A stretch of DNA of 64,000 bases from CBDUEV01 sp965366365 (GTDB lineage Bacteria; Actinomycetota; Acidimicrobiia; Spongiisociales; JAENVV01), in the NCBI GenBank assembly GCA_965366365.1, contig CBDUEV010000001.1, positions 1 through 64,000 on the forward strand, in the 5' to 3' direction. The notes under the pieces are model-generated. The model was not told the DNA's origin and did no database searches. It saw only the letters and a program-made list of their open reading frames with translations. Shown here in pieces: positions 1 through 10,140 of this stretch. Made by a program: the position numbers and the translations under genes. Each line of letters starts with the position of its first letter. Position 1 is the first letter of the stretch.

Positions 1-1092
1 TCGCTGATCGCCACCAAGGCGTCGCGGGTGGTAGAGGCCGCCCACGGCGGCACCGTTCTCGAATTCGGCCTTCGCCGGGCGCCTGGCCTGGCGGCGAACG
101 CGGCGACGCGTGCGGCTCTCATCGGCGGCGTCGATTTCAGCTCCAACGAAGGCGCCTCCCACGTCCTGGGTCTGCCGGCCAAGGGCACCCACGCCCACTC
201 GATGGTGCAGGTCTTTCTGGCGATCGGACAGGGTGAGCTCGAAGCTTTTCGCGCCTACGCCGAGGTCTATCCCGACGACTGTCTCCTGCTGGTCGACACC
301 GTGGACACCATCGAATTCGGGGTACCGAACGCCATCTTGGTGTTTGACGAGTTGCGGTCCAAGGGGCACGAGCCGGTCGGGATCCGGCTCGATTCCGGTG
401 ACCTCGCCCACCTGGCCGTGCGGTCGGCGGCGCTGCTGGACGAAGCCGGGTATCCGGACGTGAGCATCGTCCTGTCGAGCCAGCTGGACGAATTGACGAT
501 CTGGCAAATACGGAATCAGATCACGGAGGAGGCTCCGCGGTACGGTGTCGAGCCCGGCCCGCTGTTGCAGAGGCTCACCTACGGGGTCGGTTCACGCATG
601 GTGACGTCGCAAGGTGATTCGAGTTTCGACGGTGTCTACAAGATCGCCGCCGTCGAAGACGAATCGGGCCGGTGGGCCCCCACGATGAAGATCTCCGACA
701 GCCCGGCCAAGATCGCCAACCCGGGGATCAAGAAGCTATGGCGGGTCTACGACCAGCGCGGCTTGGCCACTGCCGACGTCATCGCTCTCGACCACGAAGC
801 GCTGGACGAGCGCCCTCTCGAATTGGTTCACCCCTCGCGGGCAGGTGTCCATCGCAGGCTGGCGGACGCCGAGGTGAGCCGTACCGAAGAGATGCTGGAG
901 CCGGTGCAGGTATCCGGCTCCACCGAGCCGGGTCCGGGCGACATCTTCGTCGCCAGGGAACGCCGCACGAGGGACCTCGATCGCCTCGACCCCGGGGTGC
1001 GACGCCTCGTCAATCCACACGAATACCACGTCTCGCTGTCCCGACCGCTTGCCGATCTCAAACGGTCTCTCATCGAGGAGTACACGTCCTGA
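1..1092 (+). CDS. pncB: Nicotinate phosphoribosyltransferase (5' end outside the window)
   Basis: Converts nicotinate and PRPP to nicotinate mononucleotide in the Preiss-Handler NAD salvage pathway (family knowledge). The frame is open from base 1 (S-L-I-A-T-K-A-S-R-V-V-E-A), so the N-terminus is missing and the GTG at 28 is internal. Visible family segments are VLEFGLRR, GTHAHSMVQ, LLVDTVDTIEFG and GIRLDSGDLAHLA, the last carrying the phosphoribosyl-binding part of the barrel. About 363 residues are present, most of a normal enzyme. It ends 66 bp before the glutamate dehydrogenase start on the same strand. That gene has its own promoter, so the two need not be one operon. Confidence 0.95.
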   Translation, partial: SLIATKASRVVEAAHGGTVLEFGLRRAPGLAANAATRAALIGGVDFSSNEGASHVLGLPAKGTHAHSMVQVFLAIGQGELEAFRAYAEVYPDDCLLLVDTVDTIEFGVPNAILVFDELRSKGHEPVGIRLDSGDLAHLAVRSAALLDEAGYPDVSIVLSSQLDELTIWQIRNQITEEAPRYGVEPGPLLQRLTYGVGSRMVTSQGDSSFDGVYKIAAVEDESGRWAPTMKISDSPAKIANPGIKKLWRVYDQRGLATADVIALDHEALDERPLELVHPSRAGVHRRLADAEVSRTEEMLEPVQVSGSTEPGPGDIFVARERRTRDLDRLDPGVRRLVNPHEYHVSLSRPLADLKRSLIEEYTS

Positions 1093-1146
1093 AGGGTGCT
1101 GTCAGCGAATTCTTGCCTGTGCGCTGCCTCCTCCGCATCGAGCCGT

Positions 1147-1152
1147 TACCGT
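1147..1152 (+). promoter_or_regulatory. -10 box of a leaderless promoter for glutamate dehydrogenase
   Basis: TACCGT followed by six bases and then GTG at 1159. No Shine-Dalgarno sequence precedes either candidate start. This box is the reason for choosing 1159 over the upstream in-frame GTG at 1096. Confidence 0.55.
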
Positions 1153-1158
1153 AGGGCC

Positions 1159-4100
1159 GTGGACGTACTGGATGCAGTGCTCGAGTTCATCGCCAGGGAC
1201 TACTCGGGGCCGAAGGCCGAAGCGATCTCTGCCTTCGCCAAGGCGTTTCTGAGGAGATCCGAAACAGGAGCCCTAGGTGCTGAGGCCACGTACCGACTCA
1301 TCCTCGATTTCTACGAATTCGCCGATGCCCGCCGCGATCCGATCGGGGTGCGAGCGTTCAATCCCACGGTTGCGGAGCAGGGTTATGAGCTGGGTGGCGC
1401 CGTGCTCCAGGTCAACGTCGAGGACATGCCGTTTCTCTTCGACTCGATCTCGAGCGAGCTCGTTGCCGAAGATCTGCACGTGAAGCGAGTCCTCCACCCG
1501 GTGGTGGGCCTGAGTCGCGCCCCCGATGGCGGCATCGTCACCGTCGGCCACGCCCGCGAGGCTGCCCACCGGGAGTCCTTCCAGCATTATGAGCTGACCC
1601 GGCCACTCACCGAAGGCGAGATCTCTCGCGTCGAAGAAGCGGTCTTCGAGGTGCTGGTCGACACGGGGCGAGCAGTCCGCGACTTCCGGCCGATGCTCGA
1701 GGTCGTTTCCCGGATGACGAACCTCGCCCAGCAAGCCTCGCCCCGGTACTCGAAACAGGAGGTCGAGGAAGCGGTCGCCTTTCTCCGCTGGCTACGAGAA
1801 GGGAACTTCGTCTTCCTCGGGGCCCGAGAATACGAGGTCACCCCGTCGCCCGACGGGCCCATGGTCCAGGCAGTGCCCGGTTCTGGTCTGGGAATCTTGT
1901 CCGAGGTGGGCCAATCGCATCTCGCCAAGCCCACTCTGCTTTCGGATCTGTCGTCGGAGCTGGCAGGAAGGTTCCTCGAAGGACCGTTGATCGTCATCAC
2001 CAAGACGAACCGAGAAGCCACCGTGCACCGCCGGGAGAAGATGGATTATCTCGGCCTCCGCACCGTCGGGCCGGACGGTGAGACCACGGGTGAAATCCGT
2101 TTGATCGGGCTCTTCACGGCCAAGGCGGCGATGGCGCCGGCTTTTCTCATCCCGATCCTGCGGCGCAAGCTCGACGCCATCGTGGAGGCCGAGGATCTCA
2201 TCGAGGACTCGCACGACCACAAGGCGGTGATCCAGTTCTTCGACGGTTTTTCCAAGCAGGATCTCTTCGCCGCCCCCACCGAAGATCTTCGGCGCGAGAT
2301 CATGGGCCTGCTCGGGTCTCAGGAGCGCAACAAGGTGCGCCTCTTCGTTCGTCGGGACCTTCTCCAAAGGTCGGTCTTCATTCTGGTCGCCCTGCCGCGC
2401 GATCGTTTCAACGCCAATCTCCGCAAGGAGCTGCAACGGTTGTTCAAGGAGCGCTTCCGGGGGAGTTCGGTCGACTACCACCTCAACCTCGGTGAGACCG
2501 ATCCCGCCCAGATCCATTTCACGGTGTGGGTCGATGAGAGCCTCGTCCCGGAGGTCCCGTTCGACGAACTCGAACGGGAAGTCATCCAGCTGACCCGATC
2601 ATGGCAGGATCAAATCGTGGACCACCTCACCGCCATGGAAGGTGAGGCCGAGGCCGTTCGTCTCGCCAGTGATTGGTGTGCGGTCTTTCCCGAGTACTAC
2701 AGGACGGCGACCGCCATCGACATCGCGGCGGGCGACATCGTTCAACTGGCGCGCCTCGAAGACCGGGGGCGCCCGTTCGTGGTCGGGGTCCAGAACGAGA
2801 CACATTCGAGTCACGGAGAGCCCCTCACCAGGATCACGCTCTATCGGGCTGGAGGCAAGAAGCCGCTCACCGAACTGATGCCGGCCCTCGAGGACATGGG
2901 TCTCCAGGTCGTCGAAGAGGTGCCAACCCGGCTCAAAGGGGCAGGAAAGCATTTCATCCACGATTTCGGTGTGCTCAGCCCGGCCGGCCACACGATCGAT
3001 GTCGAGGAATGCGGCGGGCGAATCGCCGAGGTCCTCGAACAGATCTGGGGTGGCGTCTCCGACACGGACTCGTTGAACGAATTGGTGATCGTGGCCGGAC
3101 TGTCGGCCAGGCAGGTCCACATCCTCCGTGCCTATCGGACGTATTGGCGGCGCGTCCACAGCCTCTTCACCGACAGCTATGTGAATGAGACCCTCGTCAA
3201 GAACCCACACGTGGCTCGCCGGCTCGTCGCCCTCTTCGAGGAGCGGTTCGATCCAGCTCGATCGGACTCGGACGGCTCGGAGCTGAGGACACAGATCCTC
3301 GCCGATCTCGACTCGGTGCCATCGCTCGACGAGGACCGGATCCTGCGCGGTTTTCTGGCTCTCATCGAAGCCACCGAACGAACCAACGCGTACCTCGAGA
3401 AGGCCGATGTCCTGTCCTTCAAACTCCGGTCGGCCGACGTGCCCGACATGCCCGGCCCGACCCCGATGGCAGAGATCTTCGTGCTGGGTCACGGGGTGGA
3501 AGGCATCCACCTGCGGGGCGGTCCCGTTTCTCGGGGCGGTATCCGCTGGTCGACCCGTCGCGAGGACTACCGCACGGAGGTGCTGGGCCTGATGAAAGCG
3601 CAGATGACCAAGAATGCGGTCATCGTGCCGGATGGAGCCAAGGGCGGGTTCGTTCTACGCCACCCTCCCGAAGAGCCCGGCGCTCTGCGCGAAGAGGTAG
3701 CCCGCCAATACTCGGCCTTCATCTCCGGACTCCTCGATATCACGGACAACATCTCCCAAGGCCAAGTCGTTCATCCTGCGGGGGTTCGCATTCACGACGG
3801 CGAGGATCCCTATCTGGTGGTGGCCGCCGACAAGGGGACGGCCACGTTCAGCGACCTCGCCAACGGTCTTGCCGCTCGTTACGGGTTCTGGCTGGGTGAT
3901 GCGTTCGCCTCAGGCGGATCCGCTGGATACGACCACAAGGATCTGGGAATCACCGCTCGGGGAGCATGGAAGTCGCTCGAACGCCACTTCCGAGAGCTGG
4001 GCATCAACCCAGACGCCGACGAGTTCACTGTGGTCGGAATCGGCGACATGTCCGGGGACGTGTTCGGCAACGGCATGCTTCTCTCAGAGCGGATCAGGCT

Positions 4101-5916
4101 GGTGGCGGCGTTCGACCACCGCCATATCTTCATCGATCCGAACCCGGAGACGGCAACCTCGTTCACGGAGCGACAACGCCTCTTCGATCTGGCGCACTCT
4201 TCGTGGGGCGACTACGACACGACGCTGCTCTCACCCGGCGGAGGGGTTTGGGCTCGGACGGAAAAGCGCATCCAACTGGCTCCTGAGGCGCGCAAAGCCC
4301 TCGGCGTGGAACAAGCCGAGTTCTCGCCGAACGATCTGATCCACGCCATTCTCAAGGCGCCGGTACAACTGCTCTGGAATGGCGGGATCGGCACGTACAT
4401 CAAGGCGAGTTCGGAAACCCACGAAGCGGTCGGCGACCGCACCAACGACGCCCTCCGTGCCGACGCCAACGACCTCAGGTGTGCCGTGGTCGTCGAAGGC
4501 GGGAATCTGGGGGTGACCCAGGCAGGCAGAATCGAGTTCGCAGAGCGGGGCGGCCGGATCAACACCGATTTCATCGACAACTCGGCCGGCGTCGACTGCT
4601 CAGACCGGGAGGTCAACCTCAAGATTCTCCTGGCCCTGGCGATCCAGGAAGGCCAACTCGCCGTGGAGGATCGTGACGAGCTGATCGCCTCGGTCTCGGA
4701 CGACATCGTGGCAGGCGTTCTCTATGACAACTTCCTGCAGGCACAGATCCTCTCCCAGGAGACGGCGGTCACCTCCGCCCGATTCCAGGAATACGAAGAG
4801 CTCATGACGGATCTGGAGAAGGACGGGATTCTCGATCGGAGGCTCGAAGGCTTGCCGTCGACCGAGGAGATGGAGCAACGAGCTCACGAAGGGGCCGGTC
4901 TCACCCGCCCTGAGTTGTCCGTGTTGCTCTCGGACGCCAAGCGGAGCCTGCGGGAGGCTCTGGTGGATTCCGTGCTCCCCGACGATGCCTACCTGCTGGT
5001 GGACCTGGAGCGATACTTCCCGTCCAGTGTCGTCGCTCGTTTCAAGTCCCTCCTGGCGGAGCACCCGCTCCGAAAGCGTTTGACGGCCACCCTCCTGGCC
5101 AACGAGATCGTGAACTCGGAGGGGCCGACCTTCGTGACTCGGCTGTGCGCTCGCACCGGCGCGGAGAAGTCCGAGGTGGTGAAGGCATACCGGATTGCTC
5201 GGGATGTGAGTCGAGCCGCCGAACGATGGGAGGCGATCGAGGAGATCTTCGAGGATGTGGACCTGGCCACCTGGGCAGAGCTCATGCGAGGGGCGGACGA
5301 ACTGGTCGGCAATCTGACGCGCTGGTATCTGGCGCACACGCCGGCTCGCATCGGGCTGGCGGAGGTCATAGAAGGTTCATCCGAAGGCTTCCGCGCCGTC
5401 GAGCAGGTGATGGAGGTGGGCGGCTCGGACGAGTGGAGGGCGCGACGCGGCGCCTACATCGCGGACCTCGTCGGACGAGGAGTGCCGGAAGGAGCGGCGC
5501 GGTGGCACGCCTATGTGCCGGTCTTGGTGAACGCCCCTGGCGCCATCGAGTTGGCTCGGCTGTACGGCCGAAGCCCGGCCGATGCCCTGGAGGTCATGCT
5601 GGCGATGGGCCAAGCGGTCTCTCTTGATCGCTTCGAAGTGATCGTGAGCGATTTTGTCCCAGTCGACCCCTGGCAGCAGTGGGCACTTCAAACCCTGGAG
5701 GACGACCTCATCGCCATCCGCCGGCGTCTCGCCGCAGCCGTATTGGACGAGGCGGGCGACCGAGCTCCCCAAGACGCTGTCGATCATTTCCTCGTCGAGC
5801 GCGCCCACACGGTCGCACGTCTGGTCAGATTCATGAGGGTCTTCGACGAAGCGCCGCTCGACGACCTGGCTCCGCTCATCGTTGGGGTGCGCCAGGTGCG
5901 GACACTGCTGGCCTGA
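1159..5916 (+). CDS. gdh: NAD-specific glutamate dehydrogenase, large (180-kDa class)
   Basis: Oxidatively deaminates glutamate to 2-oxoglutarate with NAD. It belongs to the very long bacterial class and has 1585 residues from the chosen start. The N-terminal half has the ACT-like regulatory segments of the class (EDMPFLFDSISSEL, YFPEYYR-like segment near 505). The catalytic domain holds GGIRWSTRREDYRTEVLGLM and QMTKNAVIVPDGAKGGF near residues 790-830, with the substrate-binding lysines. The Rossmann segment GIGDMSGDVFGNGM lies near 960. No frameshift or truncation is seen. GTG 1159 is preferred over GTG 1096 because the first 21 codons are low-complexity (Ser/Ala/Cys) and unlike the family. 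It is transcribed alone, facing the convergent haloperoxidase gene. Confidence 0.96.
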   Translation: MDVLDAVLEFIARDYSGPKAEAISAFAKAFLRRSETGALGAEATYRLILDFYEFADARRDPIGVRAFNPTVAEQGYELGGAVLQVNVEDMPFLFDSISSELVAEDLHVKRVLHPVVGLSRAPDGGIVTVGHAREAAHRESFQHYELTRPLTEGEISRVEEAVFEVLVDTGRAVRDFRPMLEVVSRMTNLAQQASPRYSKQEVEEAVAFLRWLREGNFVFLGAREYEVTPSPDGPMVQAVPGSGLGILSEVGQSHLAKPTLLSDLSSELAGRFLEGPLIVITKTNREATVHRREKMDYLGLRTVGPDGETTGEIRLIGLFTAKAAMAPAFLIPILRRKLDAIVEAEDLIEDSHDHKAVIQFFDGFSKQDLFAAPTEDLRREIMGLLGSQERNKVRLFVRRDLLQRSVFILVALPRDRFNANLRKELQRLFKERFRGSSVDYHLNLGETDPAQIHFTVWVDESLVPEVPFDELEREVIQLTRSWQDQIVDHLTAMEGEAEAVRLASDWCAVFPEYYRTATAIDIAAGDIVQLARLEDRGRPFVVGVQNETHSSHGEPLTRITLYRAGGKKPLTELMPALEDMGLQVVEEVPTRLKGAGKHFIHDFGVLSPAGHTIDVEECGGRIAEVLEQIWGGVSDTDSLNELVIVAGLSARQVHILRAYRTYWRRVHSLFTDSYVNETLVKNPHVARRLVALFEERFDPARSDSDGSELRTQILADLDSVPSLDEDRILRGFLALIEATERTNAYLEKADVLSFKLRSADVPDMPGPTPMAEIFVLGHGVEGIHLRGGPVSRGGIRWSTRREDYRTEVLGLMKAQMTKNAVIVPDGAKGGFVLRHPPEEPGALREEVARQYSAFISGLLDITDNISQGQVVHPAGVRIHDGEDPYLVVAADKGTATFSDLANGLAARYGFWLGDAFASGGSAGYDHKDLGITARGAWKSLERHFRELGINPDADEFTVVGIGDMSGDVFGNGMLLSERIRLVAAFDHRHIFIDPNPETATSFTERQRLFDLAHSSWGDYDTTLLSPGGGVWARTEKRIQLAPEARKALGVEQAEFSPNDLIHAILKAPVQLLWNGGIGTYIKASSETHEAVGDRTNDALRADANDLRCAVVVEGGNLGVTQAGRIEFAERGGRINTDFIDNSAGVDCSDREVNLKILLALAIQEGQLAVEDRDELIASVSDDIVAGVLYDNFLQAQILSQETAVTSARFQEYEELMTDLEKDGILDRRLEGLPSTEEMEQRAHEGAGLTRPELSVLLSDAKRSLREALVDSVLPDDAYLLVDLERYFPSSVVARFKSLLAEHPLRKRLTATLLANEIVNSEGPTFVTRLCARTGAEKSEVVKAYRIARDVSRAAERWEAIEEIFEDVDLATWAELMRGADELVGNLTRWYLAHTPARIGLAEVIEGSSEGFRAVEQVMEVGGSDEWRARRGAYIADLVGRGVPEGAARWHAYVPVLVNAPGAIELARLYGRSPADALEVMLAMGQAVSLDRFEVIVSDFVPVDPWQQWALQTLEDDLIAIRRRLAAAVLDEAGDRAPQDAVDHFLVERAHTVARLVRFMRVFDEAPLDDLAPLIVGVRQVRTLLA

Positions 5917-5982
5917 CCCGGCACCTCATCGGTGGCGGCCCTACCCAGGCGAGGGCGGTCCACCGCGAGACGGTCGCCAGAA

Positions 5983-7872
5983 TCAGGACTCGGTCAGCGG
6001 GACTCCCTCGCCCGAGAAATAGCGCTGGGCCAGATCCCATCCGGCCCGACCGCATTCGGCTCCGACTTCGCGGCCCCTCAGATCGTCTGCGGGCACATGG
6101 ATCCCACCGTAGATCCGCGAACGTCCGGCTTGGTCGGCCGCGTCGAAGTAGGTGGCCCACTGAAGTGTGACGGCTTCGCTCGGACCCTCCTCGAACTCGA
6201 GGGCTCCCACCGGCACGGTCCATTCCCCGACGCCGCCCGGGAAGAAGGGGGATCCGGTGAAGGCCGCCAGCACTTCGGCCGCTGCCCGACTGAAGACGCT
6301 GTGGCCCGACACGTATCCGGCGAAAGCCGGTGTGACAAATGTCTCCTTCTGAAACGGCGCCCACTCGACTGCTCGAATCCACCGGACCCCGCCGTCGGGA
6401 GTGCTCCGATCGCCTGCCCACGCCCGAATCGCAATCTCTCCGAGGTGGTCGGCCAACGAGGCGTGGCGCTCTCCGGGTGCGCTCGACTCAGCGGTGACCA
6501 CTTCCACGAGGCTCGGTTCCAGGGGCAGGCCGTCGGGATGGAACGAGGGTCCGTTCGGGTCGCTGCTCTGACCGAGTCCTCCCATGTAGCGAATCATCGA
6601 GATGGGTCTGGCATAGTCGTAGTGGTACTTCAGGCCCCACGCGGCGACGGCGGCGTCATGGGTGGCGCCGTTGAGAGCAAAATACAGTTTCACGTCCCAT
6701 TCCAAACGATCCACCGGTTCGCCTTGGCCGGCGATGGTGTGCTCGCTCTCTGGATCGTCGGAGACGAGATTGGCGATGGTGTTCCAGTGGCCAGGCGGGG
6801 TCTCCGATCGGGGTCCGTCCGCCCAGTACTCGGCGATCACTCGAGTGAAGTCGCCCCGGGCCGCTTCGTTCGCCTCGTAGGCTCGACCGGTGATCGGGTT
6901 GAGCTCGTAGCCGTTCCCGCCGTCGGTTCCGACCGGGTTGTTGCCGAGGGCGCCCGGGCCTATGTCGATGCGCGTCCCATCGTCGGGGTCGAGCTGGCTC
7001 GAGCCGCGTATGACTTCCAGGGCGCCGGTCTTGAAAGCCGCATCGCTGACCGGGTCACCCAGCAATGGGGGTGGGCCGGGATCGATCGGAAGCTCCGGGC
7101 CCGCCGGGAGGGCGAATGCGGTCACTCCACCCCATTGGGACCCGATGAACTCCTGCACGTTCGTGCCGACAGGTACGTCGTTCTGGGTGCTCATCCCTTC
7201 GATCTGGAGTGGCTGCCACCGGTTCGGGTCCGCCATGATCGTGCCGGGTTCGGCCACGACGAGCGGCTCGTTGATCGGTGTGTAGGTCCGATCGTGGTAT
7301 CCGTCTGCCTCGTTGGATCCGTCGCCGGAGCCGAACTGGATGATGGCTGTGGCGATGCGATTACCAAACGCGGCCGGGTCGTCGCCGCTGGTTTCGGCGA
7401 GGGCGGGGTCGAGGCACAAAGACCGCATGAGATCGTCGAATTCGGCAAGGGAGGTTGCTCCGCCGGTGGCGTCTCGGTAGCGGTGAGTGAGAACCCCGTA
7501 TGCCGCGTAGCTCATGGCCTCGGCTCGGGCTGTGGCGATGTCGTCGGCTGACCTGGCCTCGTCGACGAAGTAGCCCTTGGCAGTCTCGTCGTAGCCGGCC
7601 CAGGCGTCCCACATTGCCGCCGACACGTGAAACAAGTTGCGGGCGTGTACCACCGGCGCTGGAAAATCGCGTCGGATGGCGCCGAGTGTTGCCTCGTTCC
7701 ATGCGCGGGCAACGGACTGACCCTCTTCCGGGAAACACGCCGCAGAAGCGGGGGCGAGCTCGGCGGCCGTCCCCGAGCCGGTCGTGGTGTCGGAGGTGCA
7801 GCCACCACCGATGAGGATGAGCAGGAGGGTTGCCACAAACATCGAGGACTTGCGTCGTCGCGAAGTGTGCAT
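5983..7872 (-). CDS. Secreted vanadium-dependent haloperoxidase-like / PAP2-fold lipoprotein
   Basis: The 629-residue protein starts with a lipoprotein signal (LLLILIGGGC), so it is probably anchored outside the membrane. The C-terminal half has the PAP2/vanadium haloperoxidase active-site pattern: KYHYDYARPI, then PAFAGYVSGHSVFSRAAAEVL (the SGH histidine), then SRIYGGIHVPADD (R...GxH...D). Such enzymes oxidise halides with peroxide or act as acid phosphatases, and the sequence alone does not say which. A TAGATT box at 7879-7884 ends six bases before the ATG, which supports this start. A 539-aa reading frame on the opposite strand is a shadow. It is convergent with the glutamate dehydrogenase gene, and the 66-bp gap between them holds nothing recognisable. 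Confidence 0.85.
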   Translation of the reverse strand: MHTSRRRKSSMFVATLLLILIGGGCTSDTTTGSGTAAELAPASAACFPEEGQSVARAWNEATLGAIRRDFPAPVVHARNLFHVSAAMWDAWAGYDETAKGYFVDEARSADDIATARAEAMSYAAYGVLTHRYRDATGGATSLAEFDDLMRSLCLDPALAETSGDDPAAFGNRIATAIIQFGSGDGSNEADGYHDRTYTPINEPLVVAEPGTIMADPNRWQPLQIEGMSTQNDVPVGTNVQEFIGSQWGGVTAFALPAGPELPIDPGPPPLLGDPVSDAAFKTGALEVIRGSSQLDPDDGTRIDIGPGALGNNPVGTDGGNGYELNPITGRAYEANEAARGDFTRVIAEYWADGPRSETPPGHWNTIANLVSDDPESEHTIAGQGEPVDRLEWDVKLYFALNGATHDAAVAAWGLKYHYDYARPISMIRYMGGLGQSSDPNGPSFHPDGLPLEPSLVEVVTAESSAPGERHASLADHLGEIAIRAWAGDRSTPDGGVRWIRAVEWAPFQKETFVTPAFAGYVSGHSVFSRAAAEVLAAFTGSPFFPGGVGEWTVPVGALEFEEGPSEAVTLQWATYFDAADQAGRSRIYGGIHVPADDLRGREVGAECGRAGWDLAQRYFSGEGVPLTES

Positions 7873-7892
7873 TTCCCCAATCTAGTGCTTCG

Positions 7893-10109
7893 TCACCTTC
7901 GCAACGCCTCGATGGTCCGGTTGTCGGCAGCCACGCGTTCGGCGAGGATGCGGGCGACGAACAGGTGGAGTGCGGCCGCTGCTACCGGGTCCTGCTCGGC
8001 AATTCGGACGAAGGAATCAGGCGAGAGGCACCTCACCACGCAGTCGGTTTCTGCGACCACCGAGGCAGTGCTGTTCGTGCCGGTGTAGAGGCCTATCTCG
8101 CCGACTACTGTACCCGCCTGCATGGTGCGCAGGCGGAGGGGGGTCTGCCCGGGACGTTCTATCTGGGCTGTCACGGTGCCGCTCTCGAGGAAGAGGAGTC
8201 CGACGGACGGTTCGCCCATCTCGATCAATCGGCTTCCGGCCGAGGCGTGGAGGCATTCGAAGGACGCCTCCAACGCTTCGGGATCGACACACTCCGGCAC
8301 CATGGCGACGAGTGCGGCCTGAAAGGTGGAAGAGGCGATCCCCGCCGGATCCGACCGCTCCGCCAGGAGCTGTTCCTCGCACCAGCCGAGACCGTGATCG
8401 AGGTCGGGGAACGTCCGAAAGGCCGAGCCTGCGGCAGTGATCAGGTGCGCCAAGGGACGCCTCACCTGTTGGCTCACGGACGTGAGTGCGACCGTGAACC
8501 GAGCTTGCTCGGCCAAACGGTCCAGCTTTTCGAAGGACATGACAGCCGACGAGTCGATCCCGGTGACTGCTCTGAAGTCGAGAAGCAGGAGTCGCAGAGT
8601 CGGTAGCTCCGGGTCCGTGACCCGTTCGACGACGCTCTCGATGAGCCGTGTCGCAGTACCGAAGAAGAGGTACCCCTGCAGCTCGAGGACGAGGGTTCCC
8701 TTTCCAGCGTCATCGAGGAAGGCACAGTCCTGCCGGGGTCGGTCGACGTTGCTCGGGTACTCCGGAACGCGCGTCTCGTGGCGGATCATGCTGACCTTGC
8801 TGTACCTGTACACGAAGAGGAAGACCGCCCAGATCAGTCCGAAGACCACTCCTTGCACGAATCCGAAGACAACCATGAACATGGTGATGAGGACGATCAA
8901 GACGTAGTCTGATCTGGCCACTCGGCTCCGGATTTCCCACGCCCACTCGAACAGGAAGGTTCCGCCGATGAAGAGCAGCACGGCACCCACGACGGCAGTC
9001 GGCAGGAGCGAGAAGACCGCCGATCCGGCGACCAACGCCACGCCGTTCAAGAGAGCGGCAACGACTGCGGCTCCCCGGCGGGGTCCGGCGATCCGAGCTG
9101 CCAGGACGGTGTTGCTGAGGTAGGGGTAGGCAGGGGCGCCCCCGGCCACACCGGCCACCAGGTTGGCCAACCCGAGTCCTCTCAGGTCTTGGTTGATATC
9201 GATTTCCCGCTGGGTCTCGAGCTCGATGGCCGGCGCGTTCAGGAGCAACGTGATCGCCGCCAGGAGAAGCACGGACGCCAGGGTGCCGACCTGGCTGAGG
9301 ATGGCGCCCCAATCGGCCGCTCCGATGGCGTCGAAGGTCGACGGCTCCCAGAGGGAGCCCGAGGGAAACCGTCCCAGCAGCCAACCTCGATCCTGAGCCT
9401 CGCCGATTCCCACCCCGAACGCCGCGGACACTGCGTGAAAGAGCACCGGCCCGATCAGGAGGGCGACGGGAATAGCCAGGCGATGGGCTTGCCGGGAGGC
9501 GTAACCCAGCACGATGGCGAGCAGGATTCCGGCGCCCCACACCGCCAGAGTGTCGGGTTCGCCCACTGCTTCGACCCCCTTGCCTTGCCCGAGGATCCCG
9601 GCCGCGCCCTTGATGACCAGGGCCCCGGTGCCGGCCAGAAACCCGGCGATGACGGGGAAGGGGATGTAGCGGATCAGAGCGCCCAGCCGGAACCGCCCCA
9701 GAACGTAGAAGAGGGCGCCCACGGACAGTGTCGCCACGGACACGGTGGCAACCACGCTGGCGACGGCCTGGTCGGGGGCGACACTGGCCGCCACTTCTGC
9801 CGTCGCCAAGGCCAACACCGCCGCCGTGCTCCCTTGAACGCCGGCCATCATGCCGGGAAAGGAGCTCGTCACAGCCGAGATGAGTCCCACCACGAGCCCA
9901 CTGACGAGTACCAATCCGATGCCGAGAGGGAGTGCTGAAGCCACGGGCCCGCTGAAGATGAGGCTGGCGAGGGATATGCCGATAGAGATGCTCACGACGC
10001 CGCTCAGGAGGCCGGCAGTCACCGTCGGTGCGATCCGTCCAGGGTCGGGTGGGCGCGCCTGAAAGATTGGATGTCCCGTAGTCGCCTGGTCGGTTGAGGG
10101 GTCCTGCAC
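7893..10109 (-). CDS. SulP-family anion transporter fused to STAS and cyclic-nucleotide-binding-like domains
   Basis: 738 residues. About 430 residues of hydrophobic SulP/SLC26 core (LSGVVSISIGISLASLIFSG at the start) are followed by a STAS domain (residues about 440-560, LLLDFRAVTGIDSSAVMSF). A C-terminal CNB-like domain lies at about 600-735 (GLLFLESGTVTAQI, GTVVGEIGLYTGTNSTASVV). It probably takes up sulfate, bicarbonate or a similar anion, under control of the cytoplasmic tail. In the phosphate-binding cassette the usual cNMP-contacting Arg is replaced (GEIGLYTGTNS, Ser at the Arg position), so true cNMP binding is doubtful. Start: GTG at 10109, with TACTGT at 10115-10120 ending five bases upstream. 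The haloperoxidase gene follows 20 bp downstream but has its own promoter box inside the gap. Confidence 0.9.
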   Translation of the reverse strand: MQDPSTDQATTGHPIFQARPPDPGRIAPTVTAGLLSGVVSISIGISLASLIFSGPVASALPLGIGLVLVSGLVVGLISAVTSSFPGMMAGVQGSTAAVLALATAEVAASVAPDQAVASVVATVSVATLSVGALFYVLGRFRLGALIRYIPFPVIAGFLAGTGALVIKGAAGILGQGKGVEAVGEPDTLAVWGAGILLAIVLGYASRQAHRLAIPVALLIGPVLFHAVSAAFGVGIGEAQDRGWLLGRFPSGSLWEPSTFDAIGAADWGAILSQVGTLASVLLLAAITLLLNAPAIELETQREIDINQDLRGLGLANLVAGVAGGAPAYPYLSNTVLAARIAGPRRGAAVVAALLNGVALVAGSAVFSLLPTAVVGAVLLFIGGTFLFEWAWEIRSRVARSDYVLIVLITMFMVVFGFVQGVVFGLIWAVFLFVYRYSKVSMIRHETRVPEYPSNVDRPRQDCAFLDDAGKGTLVLELQGYLFFGTATRLIESVVERVTDPELPTLRLLLLDFRAVTGIDSSAVMSFEKLDRLAEQARFTVALTSVSQQVRRPLAHLITAAGSAFRTFPDLDHGLGWCEEQLLAERSDPAGIASSTFQAALVAMVPECVDPEALEASFECLHASAGSRLIEMGEPSVGLLFLESGTVTAQIERPGQTPLRLRTMQAGTVVGEIGLYTGTNSTASVVAETDCVVRCLSPDSFVRIAEQDPVAAAALHLFVARILAERVAADNRTIEALRR

Positions 10110-10140
10110 GTCGAACAGTATGCCCGAGCCGGCCTAACGG

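Noticed and set aside
5932..7551. 539-aa open frame on the plus strand
   Set aside because: Antisense to the haloperoxidase gene, which has clear motifs, a lipobox and a promoter box. The plus frame is a high-GC shadow.
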